Assembly: GCF_018812025.1 (NCBI RefSeq)
Contig: NC_063045.1
Span: forward strand, 17,037,046 to 17,101,045
From: Megalobrama amblycephala
Taxonomy: Eukaryota > Chordata > Actinopteri > Cypriniformes > Xenocyprididae
Reading direction: 5' to 3'
Length of the DNA: 64,000 bases
The notes beneath the pieces were generated by a model. The model had not been told where the DNA came from and did not search any database. It saw only the letters and a program-made list of their open reading frames with translations. Numbering within the stretch: the stretch's first letter is position 1; the number at the start of each line of letters is the position of its first letter. Shown one piece after another: positions 1 through 41,400 of the stretch. A program made the position numbers and the translations under genes.

Positions 1-289
1 ATGAAAATGTAACTTCTGTTGCTGTTCACGGTCAGGGACTATTTTTCCGGCGGAAGGAAGGCTTTTAGAAAAAGTTTACTTCATGAAAGTTGCATTGATA
101 CATATTTTTGGCTTTAATATTTGTATTGTGTGCAATAAGGTACTCCACTTTGCGTCATGCCTAACAACTCCCTTCACCCGTGACTTATTCTTGATACAGC
201 ACAGCCTCTCATACCTTATTACTTACAAATATATATATATATATATATTATATATATAAAATTTGCCTATAAACACATTTATGTCTCAC

Positions 290-27171
<26,882 letters not shown>

Positions 27172-29999
27172 GTTTGAGTCTCACAGTTGCGCGATTTTCC
27201 ACGGGGATCCCATCGGAAAGTTTTAATTGTTACACAAAAAAAAAGTTTGCGGAGTGATTGAACACTCTCCTTCTGATGTTGGCATGTATTCTTCCCAAGA
27301 AGACTAAGAAAGTTTCCTTGCACACAACATATTGTCCTTAATTTATGGGGAGTAAGAGGAGTCTTGGACCATTTTTCCCTTGTGTGTGTGCGTGTAAACA
27401 GTCAGCTGTCTTGAAGGAGTGAAGGGGGCACTCCGAGTCAGAAGCCCTCAATTAAATAGAGAGTAGGAGGACACTTGCAGGGTCTCTCTAGTGAAACAAA
27501 CTCACAAAAAGCAATGAAAACCTCGGAGAAAGGTAATTTACTGCAACTAAAATGGAGAAAAGATGATTATTTCCACATTAAATTGGGTGAAATGGCTTTT
27601 CCATGGGGGAATGTTTCTGCACAAGGCTTCACACTCTTAAATATGCTTCCCATTAGAAGCGAAAAGGATTTTTACAGAAGAACTTTATCGAGGTCCACAG
27701 AGAATTTGCTAATATCTAGTTCAATGCTTTTGACATGATGGGTTAAACAAAGCTAAATGCAAATTATTGACCAGACACACATTTTTTTTTCACTCATAAA
27801 TTGCTAGCGAACTTCACAACTAATTACAAAGAAACGGCAAGTAAAAAAAAAAAAAGTAGGCTAATTGAATGCAGAACTTTTAAGTAAAAAGTCTTAAATA
27901 GTATTTTCTTGTAAAATGCAGTACTCTAATAATCATATTTTTACAGTGTAAATCTGCATAGTACTAGCAAAATCGATAAAGGCTTTTATTATAGTAATAA
28001 TATATAAAATCACATTTCTTTAGTGTTTTAAAATTTATTGTTTATTGTATTGTATTAATATACACACAGTAACACATACTGTACTTCTGCGGCTGATTCA
28101 ACAGAAAATAGCATTTTTCATATTCAGCATGCAATTTTTGGATATTGTTGGGCCTATGGTATCAATTTTCAATACTAAATTAATTTTGTACAATAATATT
28201 TATAATAAAATATTTTGCTCAAAAAAGTGCTCACAAAGTCCAAATTCATCCTTCATCACATTCCCATTCCTCTTCCCTTTCCCCATTTAAAGTGGGTCAG
28301 TCTCAAACAAACTAAAGGTAGACCTTAGTGTATTTTTGCTGAACAAAACTTTCCGATTCCACAATACAAAAACAAGTGTAACCACTCATCAGCACAAAAC
28401 CACATAATTCCATATAAAATAATGAGACTACAAAACAACATCAGACAAAGAACAAAAACAAGCACAGGCCCATTTGTACTAGCTAAAAGCCATATGACAA
28501 CCAATTAGGACAGAAAACAGGAAACATAAATTACATATGATAGCCTTCATAATAAGAGTCCTCAAACTATAAAACAATCTTATTAATTATATTATTAGCA
28601 CAGCTGAAATTGTTGTGCTGCCTAAAGAGGTGTGGGGGTGGGAAAGAAAGAATGGACTACTAACATAAACAATGGATGGATAAATTATGTTTGAGGGGTT
28701 GAGCTGTTGTGGGAACAATTTTTTGAATGCTAACACATGTACAAGTGCTTGAAAGACCCCAGATGGGCTTTATTTTACCTTTTTGGTTGATACCTAAAAC
28801 CAATGTACTGAAACATAGAAGAACTAAAAGACCATCTGAAGATCCAAATATAACATCTTTGCAGCGTTAAAGTTTTTTGAACCCTATGTGCTGCAAAAAA
28901 CAGTGAGAAACCTTTCATTAAAATAAAAAATAGATGTTAGTCCTTGCCATTTCAACACACACTTTCAGAGTGAGTTCTAGTAGCTGAGAATATCTGGCAC
29001 TTTTCAATGGCACTTTACAATTACCGGCACTGATCTTCTTGGAAGCATCCAGCTTTTGGTCTCAAAGCTTCAGGCCACCACCTTGCCTCTCTGGGCTTGT
29101 TCTTCTCCAAACCAAATTCCTGACTGGCCAAATGTGTATATCCCTCTCAATCCCTTGGCACAGAGCGTCTCGGATGCCACCTGGAAGTGGGTGAGATGGT
29201 TGCGCTGCCTGAAGCTGAAGTTTTAGCTGTTATATCCTCTTCTAATGCCTGCAGTCTGGCTGAGAGCAGAAGTCAAGGTCCCTGTCATGAACTGGCTTTA
29301 GAGAAAGCCTTTGGGTCTCATTCACCCTCAAGCTGTTGGATTAAAGTTCAAACCTCATGCCAAGGAAGAGCCTTTGGACTTGGGCTGAAAAAAAACCCTT
29401 CATCCCTCCTGACAATTGATGTGCATCTCTGAGAAGGGATTTTCCTTTCAGCTGCAGCTTTGAATAGAAGATCCCCAGAAGTTGTGATCAAGGACCAGTG
29501 GTATGTTCTGAAATAGTTTACCATCATAAGAGAAATATAAATTTTTTCTCAGATCATCTGCCTGGGACGGCAAAAGCTTCTAGACTTTACACTTGAGAGA
29601 TGCCTTTGGAGATCTTTTTTTTTTTTTCTTCAGCAACTGAGTCACCAGACAAAACAGTGGGAAACGTCTGGAGTCTGGAGGTGGTTTTCATTACAGTGTG
29701 GCCAAATACCTGCCTGTACCATGGTTATTGTCATTAACTAAAATTTTGAGCGCTGTTGAGCAGATTCTGAAATACCTCTGATTGGCCATTGTGTTCATAC
29801 GCTCAACAGTTTATGTGCAGTTAGCGTGTGAATACAATGGCCAATCAGAGGTTTTTAAGAATCCGCTCAACGGCGCTCAAAATGCAAGGGGGAAATGCTG
29901 GTATTGTCCCATTTTTAAAATTTCAGTATCGAATTGGTAGTGAAGTCGGTACTTTTAACAACAATAATTAAAACTATCCTCATTTGTGATTTGAAGATG
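27172..29999. other. vwde upstream flank, no gene recognised
   Basis: Should contain the vwde promoter and 5'UTR next to 27171; no TATA box or CpG island is evident by eye. A short inverted repeat at 29746-29881 (cctctgattggccattgtgt and its inverse) is a small MITE. Reading frames at 29187-29432 and 27475-27738 resemble no family I know. Confidence 0.55.
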
Positions 30000-31022
30000 A
30001 ACAAAAGTTTTGGAATGACAAGAGGGTGAGTGATGACATAATTTTCATTTTTGGGTGAACTACCCCTTTAAAGGTGCCATTTTTTTACAAGATGTAATAT
30101 AAGTCTAAGGTGTCCCCTGAATGTGTCTGTGAAGTTGCAGCTCAAAATACCCCATAGATTTTTTTTAATTAATTTTTTTAACTGCCTATTTTGAGGCATA
30201 ATTAGAAATGCGCCGATTCATGCTGTGGCCCCTTTAAATCACGCGCTCTCCGCCCCCTCCCGAGCTCTCGACTCTATCATTGCATAAACGAAGTTCACAC
30301 AACTAATATAACCCTCAAAATGGATCTTTACAAAGTGTTCGTCATGCAGCATGTCTAATCACGCAAGTACAGTATTTATTTGGATGTTTACATTTGATTC
30401 TGAATGAGTTTGATAGTGCTCCGTGGCTAACGGCTAATGCTACACTGTTGGAGAGATTTATAAAGAATGAAGTTTATGAATTATACAGACTGCAAGTGTT
30501 TAAAAATGAAAATAGTGACGGCTCTTGTCTCCGTGAATACAGTAAGAAACGATGGTAACTTTAACCACATTTAACAGTACATTAGCAACATGCTAACAAA
30601 ACATTTAGAAAGACAATTTACAAATATCACTAAAAATATCATGTTATCATGGATCTTGTCAGTTATTATTGCTCCATCTGCCATTTTTCGCTGTTGTTCT
30701 TGCTTGCTTACCTAGTCTGATGATTCAGCTGTGCACAGATCCAGATGTTAATACTGGCTGCCCTTGTGTAATGCCTCGATCATGGGCTGGCATATGCAAA
30801 TATTGGGGTCATACATATTAATGATCCCGGGTGTTACGTAACAGTCGGTGTTATGTTGAGATTCGCCTGTTCTTCGGAGGTCTTTTAAACAAATGAGATT
30901 TATATAAGAAGGAGGAAACAATGGAGTTTGAGACTCACTGTATGTCATTTCCATGTACTGAACTCTTGTTATTCAACTATACCAAGATAAATTCAATTTT
31001 CAGTTCGATGGCATCTTTAAAT
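30000..31022. mobile_element. half MITE followed by TTAA element 'aggtgccat'
   Basis: 30000-30072 is a half copy of the gggtgaacta-ccctttaa family. At its terminal TTAA begins a 950-base element with ends aggtgccat and atggcatct, again at TTAA. A second copy is at 49371-50172. Confidence 0.72.
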
Positions 31023-32625
31023 TTTTTCTTCAAAAAGTCCATAAAGAGATCGTAAAACTAATCCATATAAATTGAGCGGTTTAACCAAAATTTTCTGAAG
31101 AGACATAATCGCTTTACATGATTAACTGATTAAGCTTTTACTCACATAAAAACATTCATCAGTTATGGTAAACGGAAGCTCAAGCATGCTTGCCTAACGT
31201 GCGAGAACCAATGAGGTTTGTTCTGGTGTGTTAAGCAGCACATTTGAGCTTCCACAAGAACTAATGAGATCAAGCAAGAATGGTTGAGCTTCAGTTTATG
31301 TTCGCTGATCAGTGTTTTATGTGAATTAAAGCCCAAATTAAATATGTTCATCATATAAAGCAATCAAGTCTCTTTAGAAAGTTTGGACTAAACCACTCGA
31401 TTCATATGGATTAGACTTATTTATTTCATTTAGTTGCCAAGGTAAAAGTTTTTCATCTCCAATGCCCTTCTTCATACTGCTCTTGTGTATCTGCTTTTTA
31501 AATTAAGATTATATTTAATATGTGACAATAAAGACCCCACTCACCTTATAAAATTAATTATCTAAAGGCATTCAATCAAAAAATGAACTACAAACTTTTT
31601 CACCAGCTTAAATGTAAAAACATAAGTAGGACTTTTCAACAACAAGGTAATTTATTATAAAAAATAAAAACCCTTCTGAAATAATACATCTTGAGATGTT
31701 GTCACATAAAGGTGGCAGTTTAGGAAACCTGTCACTCTAAAGGCCCTCTTAGACCTTGAAATACAACTTCAAAGGTCTCTTATTAAAATGTTCATCCCTC
31801 CCAATGCACAGCTTTTCCTGGGAAAGCAACTGACTTTCTGTGTTAGCAGCACGGATTTCAGGTTTCTTTATTCTCAAAGCATAAAGGCATTGAAATTTGA
31901 TTTTAAAAATATGAAACTGAAATTCAATGACATTGACATACAATTAATTATTCCCTCAGTGCTATAAGAGACACTTTTCTGTCAGTTTAAGTTCAGATCT
32001 ACGGAGGCCTATTTAACGCCAACTTCTCTAAAGCTATTTTAGGTAAAACTATTCTTATCAATGTCTTTCATGCTGAGCTTTTGACTGAGATTGTCTTGCT
32101 ATCACAAACACAAACACACACATGTGTTTTTCCCCCATCTGAAACTGGCTTTTGTCAGTATATTTTGATGACAAGGCTCCAGTCTTGCTTTCTTTGCTCT
32201 AGCGCTCATAAACAAACTTCACAGGGGGTTGAGTGTCAAATCAGCATGTAACAAGCCAAGCCGTCTCAATTCTCCATGACACACCGAGTGTTACATCGTT
32301 TAAGGGAGTATTTGGTCATTTATGAAATGTTAATGCATACATTCAGGCCCAAATCCGTCAAAGCGTTTGTAGAGTCATGTTTCAAACACCGTTAACTTTG
32401 ACAAAACTGAGAGGAAAATTATTCACTTCAACTCTTGCTGTGCTAATATAGTTATTGTTATTTCAGAATATTTCTCAGAGGATGGTCCACCAATATATGA
32501 TGTGTTCATACTGAAATCTTATTTTGACTCTTGTAGATTAACTATAAAACTGAGCTTTCTTTATCTTTTGTACCATTTGAAAAATTTGTATATACATATT
32601 TTACCACTTCAGGCCTAAAGTCTTA
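31023..32625. other. intergenic, nothing recognised
   Basis: AT-rich, no convincing reading frame, RNA or repeat end seen. Confidence 0.5.
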
Positions 32626-32626
32626 A

Positions 32627-33038
32627 GGGACGTTTAAACAACACAGATTTCAACTAAAAACAGAAAACTTTTTTATGCGTTTTGGCCGTTCATTTACACG
32701 ACAATGGCGTTTTGAGGGCCTGAAAACACAAACTTTTGAAAACGGGGTTAAAGTGCAAGTTTTTGAAAATGATACTATTACTATTATCATCAAAGTGTAA
32801 ACTACAAAATCGCAAATCTGTGAAAATGGTGACGGCATGCGTATACGTGTTCAGATGATAGGTGCATAGTGTTTCTTTACAAAGTGACATCGCCATCTAC
32901 TGGCCTGGCAGCATAAAACAGCATTTTCAGTTGTTTTCACAGATCTATGTGAATGGGGATCGTTTTGACAATGTTGTCATCTGTACACAAAACTTTTGTA
33001 TGTTTTTAGTACATCGTTTTGTGTAAACGTACCCTTAA
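32627..33038. mobile_element. TTAA-flanked MITE, TIR 'gggacgtttaaac'
   Basis: Left TTAA-gggacgtttaaacaa and right gtgtaaacgtaccc-TTAA. About 410 bases with an internal aaaacttttgaaaa-type palindrome. No coding capacity. Confidence 0.75.
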
Positions 33039-33149
33039 ACAACAAAGAATTTAGAGAAGAACTGCAGAGTGACAAGTATTCATGGTAGTGGTCAACAAAT
33101 GTGATTACGGCTTTGCAAAGCTCCAATAGTTATTTCAATGCTATCATTA

Positions 33150-33501
33150 AGGCCCGTTCATACCAAGGACGATAACTATAACGATGAAGATATATTTCTA
33201 AATTTTTTAAAATAAAATATAAAAGAATAGCGGAGTCCACACCACCACTGCAACGATAACGGCACAGAGAAACAATATCGTTGGAATCAATTTCAGAATG
33301 ATTTTTTCCAGCTGATGAATGATAAACAATAACAGCCAATCAGAATCCATCCTGCTTTAAAGAGCTTGAGCATTTAAAGTGGCAGACGACAAACCTGCAG
33401 CGCGTGCTTAGAATAAACAGTGTTATCGTTTGTTGGTGTGGACGCAAATATGGTTATCATTACGATTATGTTTATAGTTATCGTTAACGGACGTTAAGGT
33501 T
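33150..33501. mobile_element. TTAA-flanked MITE with 'acgataactataa' arms
   Basis: Left TTAA-ggcccgttcataccaagg then acgataactataacgat. The right end carries attacgattatg, tttatagttatcgtt and a final TTAA. About 350 bases. Confidence 0.68.
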
Positions 33502-33652
33502 GGAATTTATATACTTATAATTTAAATGAATGAATAAGTGAATGAAGAAATAAATATATAAACAACATTACTACATTATTTATTTAATTAATCCTTAGTG
33601 AATAAAAGTATAAAAAAAAAAATTGACAAATAATTGACAAATAATAGTAATA

Positions 33653-33654
<2 letters not shown>

Positions 33655-33699
<45 letters not shown>
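33655..33699 (+). repeat. (TA)n microsatellite
   Basis: Uninterrupted AT run of about 45 bases followed by T and A runs. Confidence 0.9.
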
Positions 33700-33706
<7 letters not shown>

Positions 33707-34599
33707 TTTTACAAAAAAAAAAAAATCATAATGATTCCAAACTTGCAAATGTTATTATTACCAATAATTAATTAAACTCTACCATAGTATATTTGGAATT
33801 TATATAATTTGAATACATAATATTTATCAAAAAAGTTGTTTTTATTTATTATAAAAATAATAAATCACACACTATTTTTGAAAAAAAATTATCACATTTC
33901 CCATTCAAACGTGTTTTGTGTCAAATCTGTTACATTCAAAATGTTTTATAGTTGAAAGCTACAGGGTTGAAATTTGGTGCAAAATCTATTTGGACTAGAA
34001 AATATCATTGCACCACACTGCACTCTATGTGCCAGAAATAATAATAACATAACAATATGTGTACCCCACATCCACCCGCAAATCTAACCACCCCCCAAAA
34101 AATTCCCATCTGAGGCTGGATTTTACCACTAGCTCTCCAAATAGTGGGGTAAACAAAAGGAAAAATATTTACGACCGGCTGTTAAAAAGCTCTATAAAGC
34201 TGTGACTGTAAATGTTTTTAGGCCAAACCTGCAGACATCAATGTCTGAGCATTATCAAGCTCAGGAAGGACTCTGATAGCTTGTCCTCTCCTATAGCTTT
34301 CCCCTGACCGCTTCAAGCTACTTCACAAGAGAGAAAACATCATCCGGATGCTTTGATCCTAACCCTCTCCCAGGGAATCACAAAGTGTACAGGGCTGAAA
34401 CCTGTTCCAGATGTCGCCCATGATGTTTACGATGAGAAAACGCAAACTAAAACCACGTCAAAGGAGGAGCTGACTTCTCGCTACTGATTGTCAGTCATCC
34501 GATGACCTGCTGTTTAAATGGACTTTCAGGTTTGTTTGTTTTTTTTTTTTTTTCAGAGTACACTAAAGACAATCCAAATAGCCTCCATTTACTTCATTA

Positions 34600-36969
34600 A
34601 TAAATACATTTCTGTCATGACAACTCTCGGATTGTTTGGGATGGTAATGACAATGTTGATATATTTGGTCTTGGCGGAATAGATCTGCTTCACTGCTGCT
34701 GGTTATTGCTACTGCCAATGCATGCACAACACACTGCTGTGTGCAAGACATGCTGCTGCTCTACAATATATAGCATACATGAATTACTCGTAGCACATCT
34801 GCTACAGCAAATGACCGAGTATAGAGCTCATTGGCTACTGATACAGCAGGAACCAATCAGCTGTCCACCTTATTTTTCAGGTAAGAGCGGACACGGCCAT
34901 TTGTAAATTTAATGTGTCTGGCTTCCGGTGTCATTCGCTTCCAGTTATTTTTAGATGTACAAAACAGCTCATTATGCTGCTTAATATTGCAAACTGGCAT
35001 TACCTACCATATTATTTTAATGTATTGTCTTAATTGTAAACACACTGGTTTGTAGCACAAACAGTTTACAATTTACAATTTACTGTCCTTTAATATTCTT
35101 CTCATTATTTCCCTATAGCGGCTAATAAATCAGAAGTCTCGCACATTCACAGAAAACACCTTAGCGGATTGAGTTAAGGACCTACCAGCCTGAGCCATCT
35201 AGAGTTTCATGACAGAACTTTGTATTTAAAATTATAATAAAAAATGATAATGTCAAAATTGAATACCTTTCTTCACCTTTCTAAAAAAAGTTAAATATTT
35301 TAATCATTTGAATAAGTTTTTCTTAAAGGAGTGATGAACTGAGAAATAAAATTTTCCTTGAGCTTTTGACATATAAGTGGTCATCATACTTTAAGAATAT
35401 CTTGTAAGTTTTAGAGCTGAAAACTTCCTTGTTAGTCCAATAAAAGCTTTAATTGACACCAGACCCAGCAAACGACAGGTTTTTCAAAGTGGGAATCTAT
35501 GACGTCAAAGGGCAGCAAGCACCGCCTCTGCAGAAGAAGATCAATGCCTACTTCATCACTGCCTGTTTAGCCCCACCCACCGAATCACACATGAATGCAA
35601 TAGAATAGGTAGCCTAAGTAACATAGGCCTACGTGGTGCTAAATCAGATCGAGCTACCAAGCAATAAACATGCCATTGAGGATTACAAAATATTCTGCAG
35701 TTCCTGGACTCGACAGTAATGCAACAACATGTAATTAACCGATAATTCTAATGCCTGATCTGATATTAATGATTCATGTACATTCAGATGTTCTTTGTCT
35801 GTGTATCAGTAAATCAAACCCATGACTAAACGTCAACTTACGCTGTTTCTCTTAGCAGTATGAAAATAATCAGTTATTTAACAGTGATTAAATTATATAA
35901 AGAAAGCGATCAAAGAAAGCTCCCTTTGCAATCGTTGGAGCAGCGCACGCTGAAGCTGTCAATCAAACAGCGCAAGTTTATCAGTGACTGACACGCAAAA
36001 CTCCCGTTTTATTCAACAAATCTTTTAGTTATATAGCGTTTGTACTGTTAGTGAAGATGAAAGCATCTGTTAGTGTACATAAATTGAGTTGCAATGACGA
36101 AATCACTGCTTTCATGCGCTCAACAACATGTCTGTGATCGGCTACACAGTGTTCATCTCTGCAACCTTTCATGCCACAATCTAAATATAGTGCCATAGAT
36201 CTAAATGTAATGCAACACTTTTCTGTAATAGTAAAAACATGCTAAAAGAGAGAATAATACTTAGCTATTTCATATGCAAAGATGTCAGCCAATCACAGCA
36301 GTGGGCGTTTACACTGAAGTCTCACAGCAGACACGCCCCTTAAAACAGAGCGTTCAAATCAGAGGGCTAAAATCAGGGAAATGCCTTTTATTTATAAATG
36401 ATGACAATTTTGGATGTAAAAACATACTAACATTATAAGTGCACCCCAGGAAACATTATAAAACAATAAACCAACGCAGTTCGTGACCCCTTTAATAGAT
36501 TTAAAATGATTATAAAATTATATACAATTATACATAGTTCAGTCATGAAACTCTATAGATGGCGTAGGCTGATGGGTCCTTAATGCAGCTGATGATAATT
36601 ACAGCTTTAACTACTTGGCACAAACTGATTGGCCCATGTCACTTCTGCAGCCAATGAGCTTGTTGCTCACATATTTAAATGGCTGGTTACATTCACTATA
36701 GCAGTTGCAGCGTGCTTCAGAGTTCCTCTAAAACCCCCATCTTCCCCAGCTCCACCTGTATATTGATGTTATTGATGTATGCTATTTGTGCACCAGCACT
36801 ATCTGAGTTCCAGTACTTGCTCTGCTGCAGCAGCAATAATCTACAATAACAGCAATAATCTACAGCAGCAGCAGCATGGCAGATCTATTCTACCAAGACC
36901 AAATACATTAACATTGTCATATCCATTACCATGCTAAAAAATTCAGAGAGTTGTCATGATTGAAATAAA

Positions 36970-36972
<3 letters not shown>
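34600..36972. repeat. large imperfect inverted repeat enclosing a TTAA element
   Basis: The left arm (about 34600-35223) and right arm (about 36537-36972) are reverse complements. Examples are gtcatgacaactctcgg, atttggtcttggcggaatag, gagctcattggct and ccatctagagtttcatgaca on the left, each mirrored on the right. Between them sits a separate element (35327-36494). Together the arms could fold into a long hairpin. Confidence 0.75.
35327..36494. mobile_element. TTAA-flanked element, family 'aggggtcatgaactg'
   Basis: Left TTAA-aggagtgatgaactg and right cagttcgtgacccct-TTAA. The same family appears broken up at 48291-52578 and as a fragment at about 14298. No reading frame recognised. Confidence 0.78.

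Positions 36973-37034
<62 letters not shown>
36972..37034 (+). repeat. (TA)n microsatellite
   Basis: About 31 TA units directly bordering the hAT-like element at 37036. Confidence 0.9.
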
Positions 37035-37035
<1 letters not shown>

Positions 37036-37038
<3 letters not shown>

Positions 37039-38214
37039 GGGTGTAACAGTAGGCTACATGTATTTGTCCTGAACCGTCAGGGTATGGACTTGGGTAAAGT
37101 TGGTTTTATATTCGCACATTCGGACTTCTGATAAATTCATACTTTCTAATAAATGTGCAATAAATGAATGTTTGCGAATTTTAAGCAGTGACATGATATT
37201 GACAACCAACGATTGTCAACTTACAACATTTTTCACAGTCGATCAAAATAGGCAAGTATTGTTTTAATGGCATATTTACTTGTGAATGTCCACTGAATGT
37301 CCAATGTAGTGTGATTAACAAGGCTATTGAATACGGATGTCTGAATGTGCGAATATAAAACCAACTTTACCGAAGTACGGTATGGACGTCACAGTTCGGA
37401 TCATGCAGTATGACGATAGGCTACAGGCGATCCACATTCCAATCCAGAAGGATATTTTTTAACAAGCATTAACCATCAATAGGTTAATCGCAGTAAGCTG
37501 CTCTGTGTTTTGTTACATTCGTCAAGAAACAAAGTGCCATCTTTCAAACTCTGTCTATTTTATCACGAAATTCAAACAACAAATACCGTTTTGACGCTTT
37601 TTGATGTGACGTGATAAACGGCAGCGCGGAGCACGAGTGAACAGGATCATCCCTTTCTCTTCATTAATACCGAATGAACACGAAGGTACGTTAAAAGATG
37701 CAGTACAGCTTAGTGTTTCAACCACGAAAAAGAAGTCAGTAAATCAGTTTGTAAACAATATGTCACGTGGTAGGCTATTACATTTACCTCAGAAAAGCCA
37801 TTCATTGTCCACAGCTTGTTAGTTCGCTAGAGAAATGAACTGTTTCGCTAAATAAATGCACTATATTAGCCTATATATTAATTATATTTTACTTAACCTG
37901 TTAGTTAATAAGCAAGGCTTAAATAAATCCGTCATGAAAACAAATTATGACAGCTGTTAATGATTATATTTCAACAACAAATTGGAGAAACAGAAGTTAA
38001 TGCAAAAACTGCCTTATGTGTAATTTACATGCTTACAATACACATTTTTATTATTATTATTATTTGAGTGTTGATGATTGTTGTTAATTGTAACCTTGGG
38101 CTCCCTAATAGTTTACAGCATTAGCAGAGATTGATTTTTCTCCTTAAGAAAATTTTAATTATAATTGAATAAATTTAAAGACAGAGACACAGTTGGTTCA
38201 GTAAAACATTGTTT

Positions 38215-38253
<39 letters not shown>

Positions 38254-38352
38254 TTTTCTCACCTCACCCTGCTGTACTGAACCCGTACCGGACTGTGACT
38301 TCAAAACTGAGGTACATACCGAACCGTCATGTTTGTGTACCGTTATCCCCTA
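37036..38352. mobile_element. hAT-like element with a nested inverted-repeat insert
   Basis: Ends taggggtgtaacagta and gtaccgttatcccct plus a, in the style of hAT elements. Inside at 37094-37370 lies a second element whose ends, gtaaagttggttttatattc and its inverse, match over about 28 bases. A 31-A tract is at 38220-38250. Simple repeats at both borders hide any target duplication. Confidence 0.72.
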
Positions 38353-38397
38353 ATATGTATACATCTGTATCTATATCTATATATCTATATCTATCTA

Positions 38398-38398
<1 letters not shown>

Positions 38399-38450
<52 letters not shown>
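38399..38450 (+). repeat. (TA)n microsatellite preceded by TATC units
   Basis: 26 TA units after a TATCTA stretch at 38365-38400. Confidence 0.88.
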
Positions 38451-38453
<3 letters not shown>

Positions 38454-41400
38454 TAAAAAATATTAACCAATAATATCACAACAGGCCACTTTTGATGAAT
38501 CAATCAAATCCTGAAGCATACAATCAAGTTTCACCCTGCATTATTTTCCACCTCACGCTCTGTTTCTGAGTATCATATTAAAAAAGTTAGTTTAAGTGTT
38601 TTGTTTGTTTTGTTTTTTTACTTAAAAATATTGATTCAACATGCAGAGAAAACTAAAAGTGAATTGATTTACAGGATCCCCTCTGTGGCAGTATCAAAAC
38701 ATTGCATTGTTTAAGAAACCAAACAATCTGACATAGCAACACTGGCTCAACCAACAGCATGACTTTGGGGTGAGGCTATCTGTTTGGCCAACCAATGACA
38801 GAGAAGGGAGCACATAAAATTGCACATTTAATTTGTCTTTAGTGCAAAACATTCTTACAATTATTTAACACATTTTCTTCAGGTTCATTTGGATATTTCA
38901 ACGCCAAATAACCTTTGAACAGGTAACACAGCTATGTACCCAGAGCAATAGCCATATAACTCCGCTTTACAGAGCCAACACTAAAAGCTCTAATGTTGTA
39001 GTACTGATGTTCCTCCATCTCCGAGGTGTCTGAGAAACACTATAATGAGGGTATAAAAGGGTTTTTACGGGCCCACATCATTCACAGAGCGAACAGCAGG
39101 ACGTTTTGAGGTTCGTTACTGTAGACCGCAGGAGTTCTTCTCCACACTGGTGTCCACCATATGTGATTTATTGTTAATTAAACATCATTACAGATCAGGC
39201 TGGACCCGTTTTATGTAACCATGTGCTCACAAGTTAATTAATCATCCTCCTCTATCAAAAGGTTAAATGTATACTCATAAATGTTAAATAGCGTTTATAT
39301 GATTTAAGATCCCTTACAAAAAAATGTGGTACAATGGTACAGCAATTTCATCAGAGAATACCATATATATATATATAATTAACATTTTTACATTAATAAA
39401 AACCAATTGTTTATTTTTAACATGTACCTTTTTTAAATAACTTCAGATCTTAGAGCTGTTTTGGTCATTTCAGTGGGTGAATTCAGAGTTATCAGAAATA
39501 TCCTGTCTCTTCACTAAGAAAACGGATCAAACAGACGTGGAGGTGGATGGTTTGAGGCAAGTTCAGGCGTGACACTGCATGTAAGATATGGACTGGTGCA
39601 GAGAAACAGAATGAGAAAGAGTGGAGCTGATGCAGGGGTCAGTGGGGGTCTGTCTGGATGTTGGTTTGTTGAAAGTCAATACAATCTTCGCTACGGGGGT
39701 TACAGCATCATGATAAGAAGAGCTTCAGACAGTTATTTACCACTACTGTGTATCAAATAATTATTAAAACTAATTCAGAAGCCTGAATGCGCAAGCACTC
39801 ATTTATATAGCTGCTGATCGGGGTGGTTAATTTGAAATTATAATGTCTCAAAACAGCACGAAACGTGTTTTGTGCACCGATTTAGGATCTGTTGTTGCTG
39901 TCCAAGCCTCCAATACTAACTCGAAAACATCAGAAGTAGCAATGGCGGTTTGAAGACCAGGACCATAAAGACATGTGTTGCAATACTGAATGAATCGGGT
40001 GCTGCTGTGCTGAGTAAATCAGTGATTGATTCAAATGACTCACTCATAATGACAGTCACTTAATTGTCACCACTTACTGGGAGTAAATAATGGTATAATT
40101 AAATGTCCTAATACAAATGGGCCTACTATTTCTAACAATATAGGATACAGAATATTGACACGTCACAACCTCAAGGTTGAGAACCTGTGCTTTAACTACA
40201 TGAAATATCCTTTTTACTATATATTTAAATCGATTTGGTCTGTACTGACTTGTGCTGATTCAGTTTATTGATTTGTTTTGTGCTGTCAAAGTCTGACAGA
40301 CTCATAAAATGCCATATCTGTGCACACCTATGAACAGACACACACAATATTCCCTTCAAAACTGTAAAAAAAGAAAAAAAAACCTTCTTCTCTAGACCAG
40401 GTGTTTTCGTAGATAAGACCTGAGGAGGTGTGAGAACATGAAAACATAGATGAAAAATTAATGATTTCTCATTGAAAGGTTCTACAATGAGATCACCTAT
40501 TACAATAAAACCAGGACATGTTAGTATTCATTGATAATTTTAGATATTCTAACAGCGATAGCCTAAAAATAGAGAATTGATGATGGCATATTGCACATTA
40601 TATTGAAAACACAAAATACACAAATATGGGAAATGAAATGGGATATGAAATTTACATTATGAGAAAAAGTCACAATGCATAAATAATTTTGAAACATACA
40701 TGATGAATATCCATTTTAGAGTACCAGAAACATTTTCTTTTCCCCCATGTAACTATGTCCTAATTAGTTACATTCTCAAATAGAAGGTGAAGTGTCCCTG
40801 TTCAAATTTAATCAAAGCCTGTTTCTAAACAGTAATTACAGTGATTAAGAAAATGAACTGTGTTTGAGGGGAAAAGGAAGAGGTTTTCTTCACTGCTTCT
40901 ACTTTTGGCTGATTACAAACCACTTTGAGAGCCGACTGGCAGCCAAATGTTACACAGTGACTCCTGCACTGTAATTAGGCTACTCTTGAGTTAGTGGTGA
41001 GATTCAAACCTGCTGCTTTTGAACTGAAGCCTAAAAATGGTGGGAATCACAGAGGTGAGTGTAATGACTTATAATGGTCATAAACATTGTTAAATAATAG
41101 ATTAGAAATTAATATGTTACTGGTTAGCATGGTTCAGTTAGCCCCTGCTGGTGATAATCGTAACTACGCCATCTGATTGTAAAGCATGTTGTGAAGGCTA
41201 TTCAAAACTACATTTAATTATTAGAATAGCCTGCAGTTATTAGAATATAGCCTGCGGGAACAAGTTATGGTTTATTTCGAATCGGACACACCTGAAAAAT
41301 GACTTCAGTGAAGTGTTAATTGTGAAATCAGTAACTTCTCTGAACAATTCATAGCGAGCCAGTGTGAGGAGTGTTTTGCTTATCTTTTTGAATGACTCAT

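Noticed and set aside
29187..29432. 81-residue frame, possible small gene
   Set aside because: No recognisable motif, no splice context, no neighbour support.
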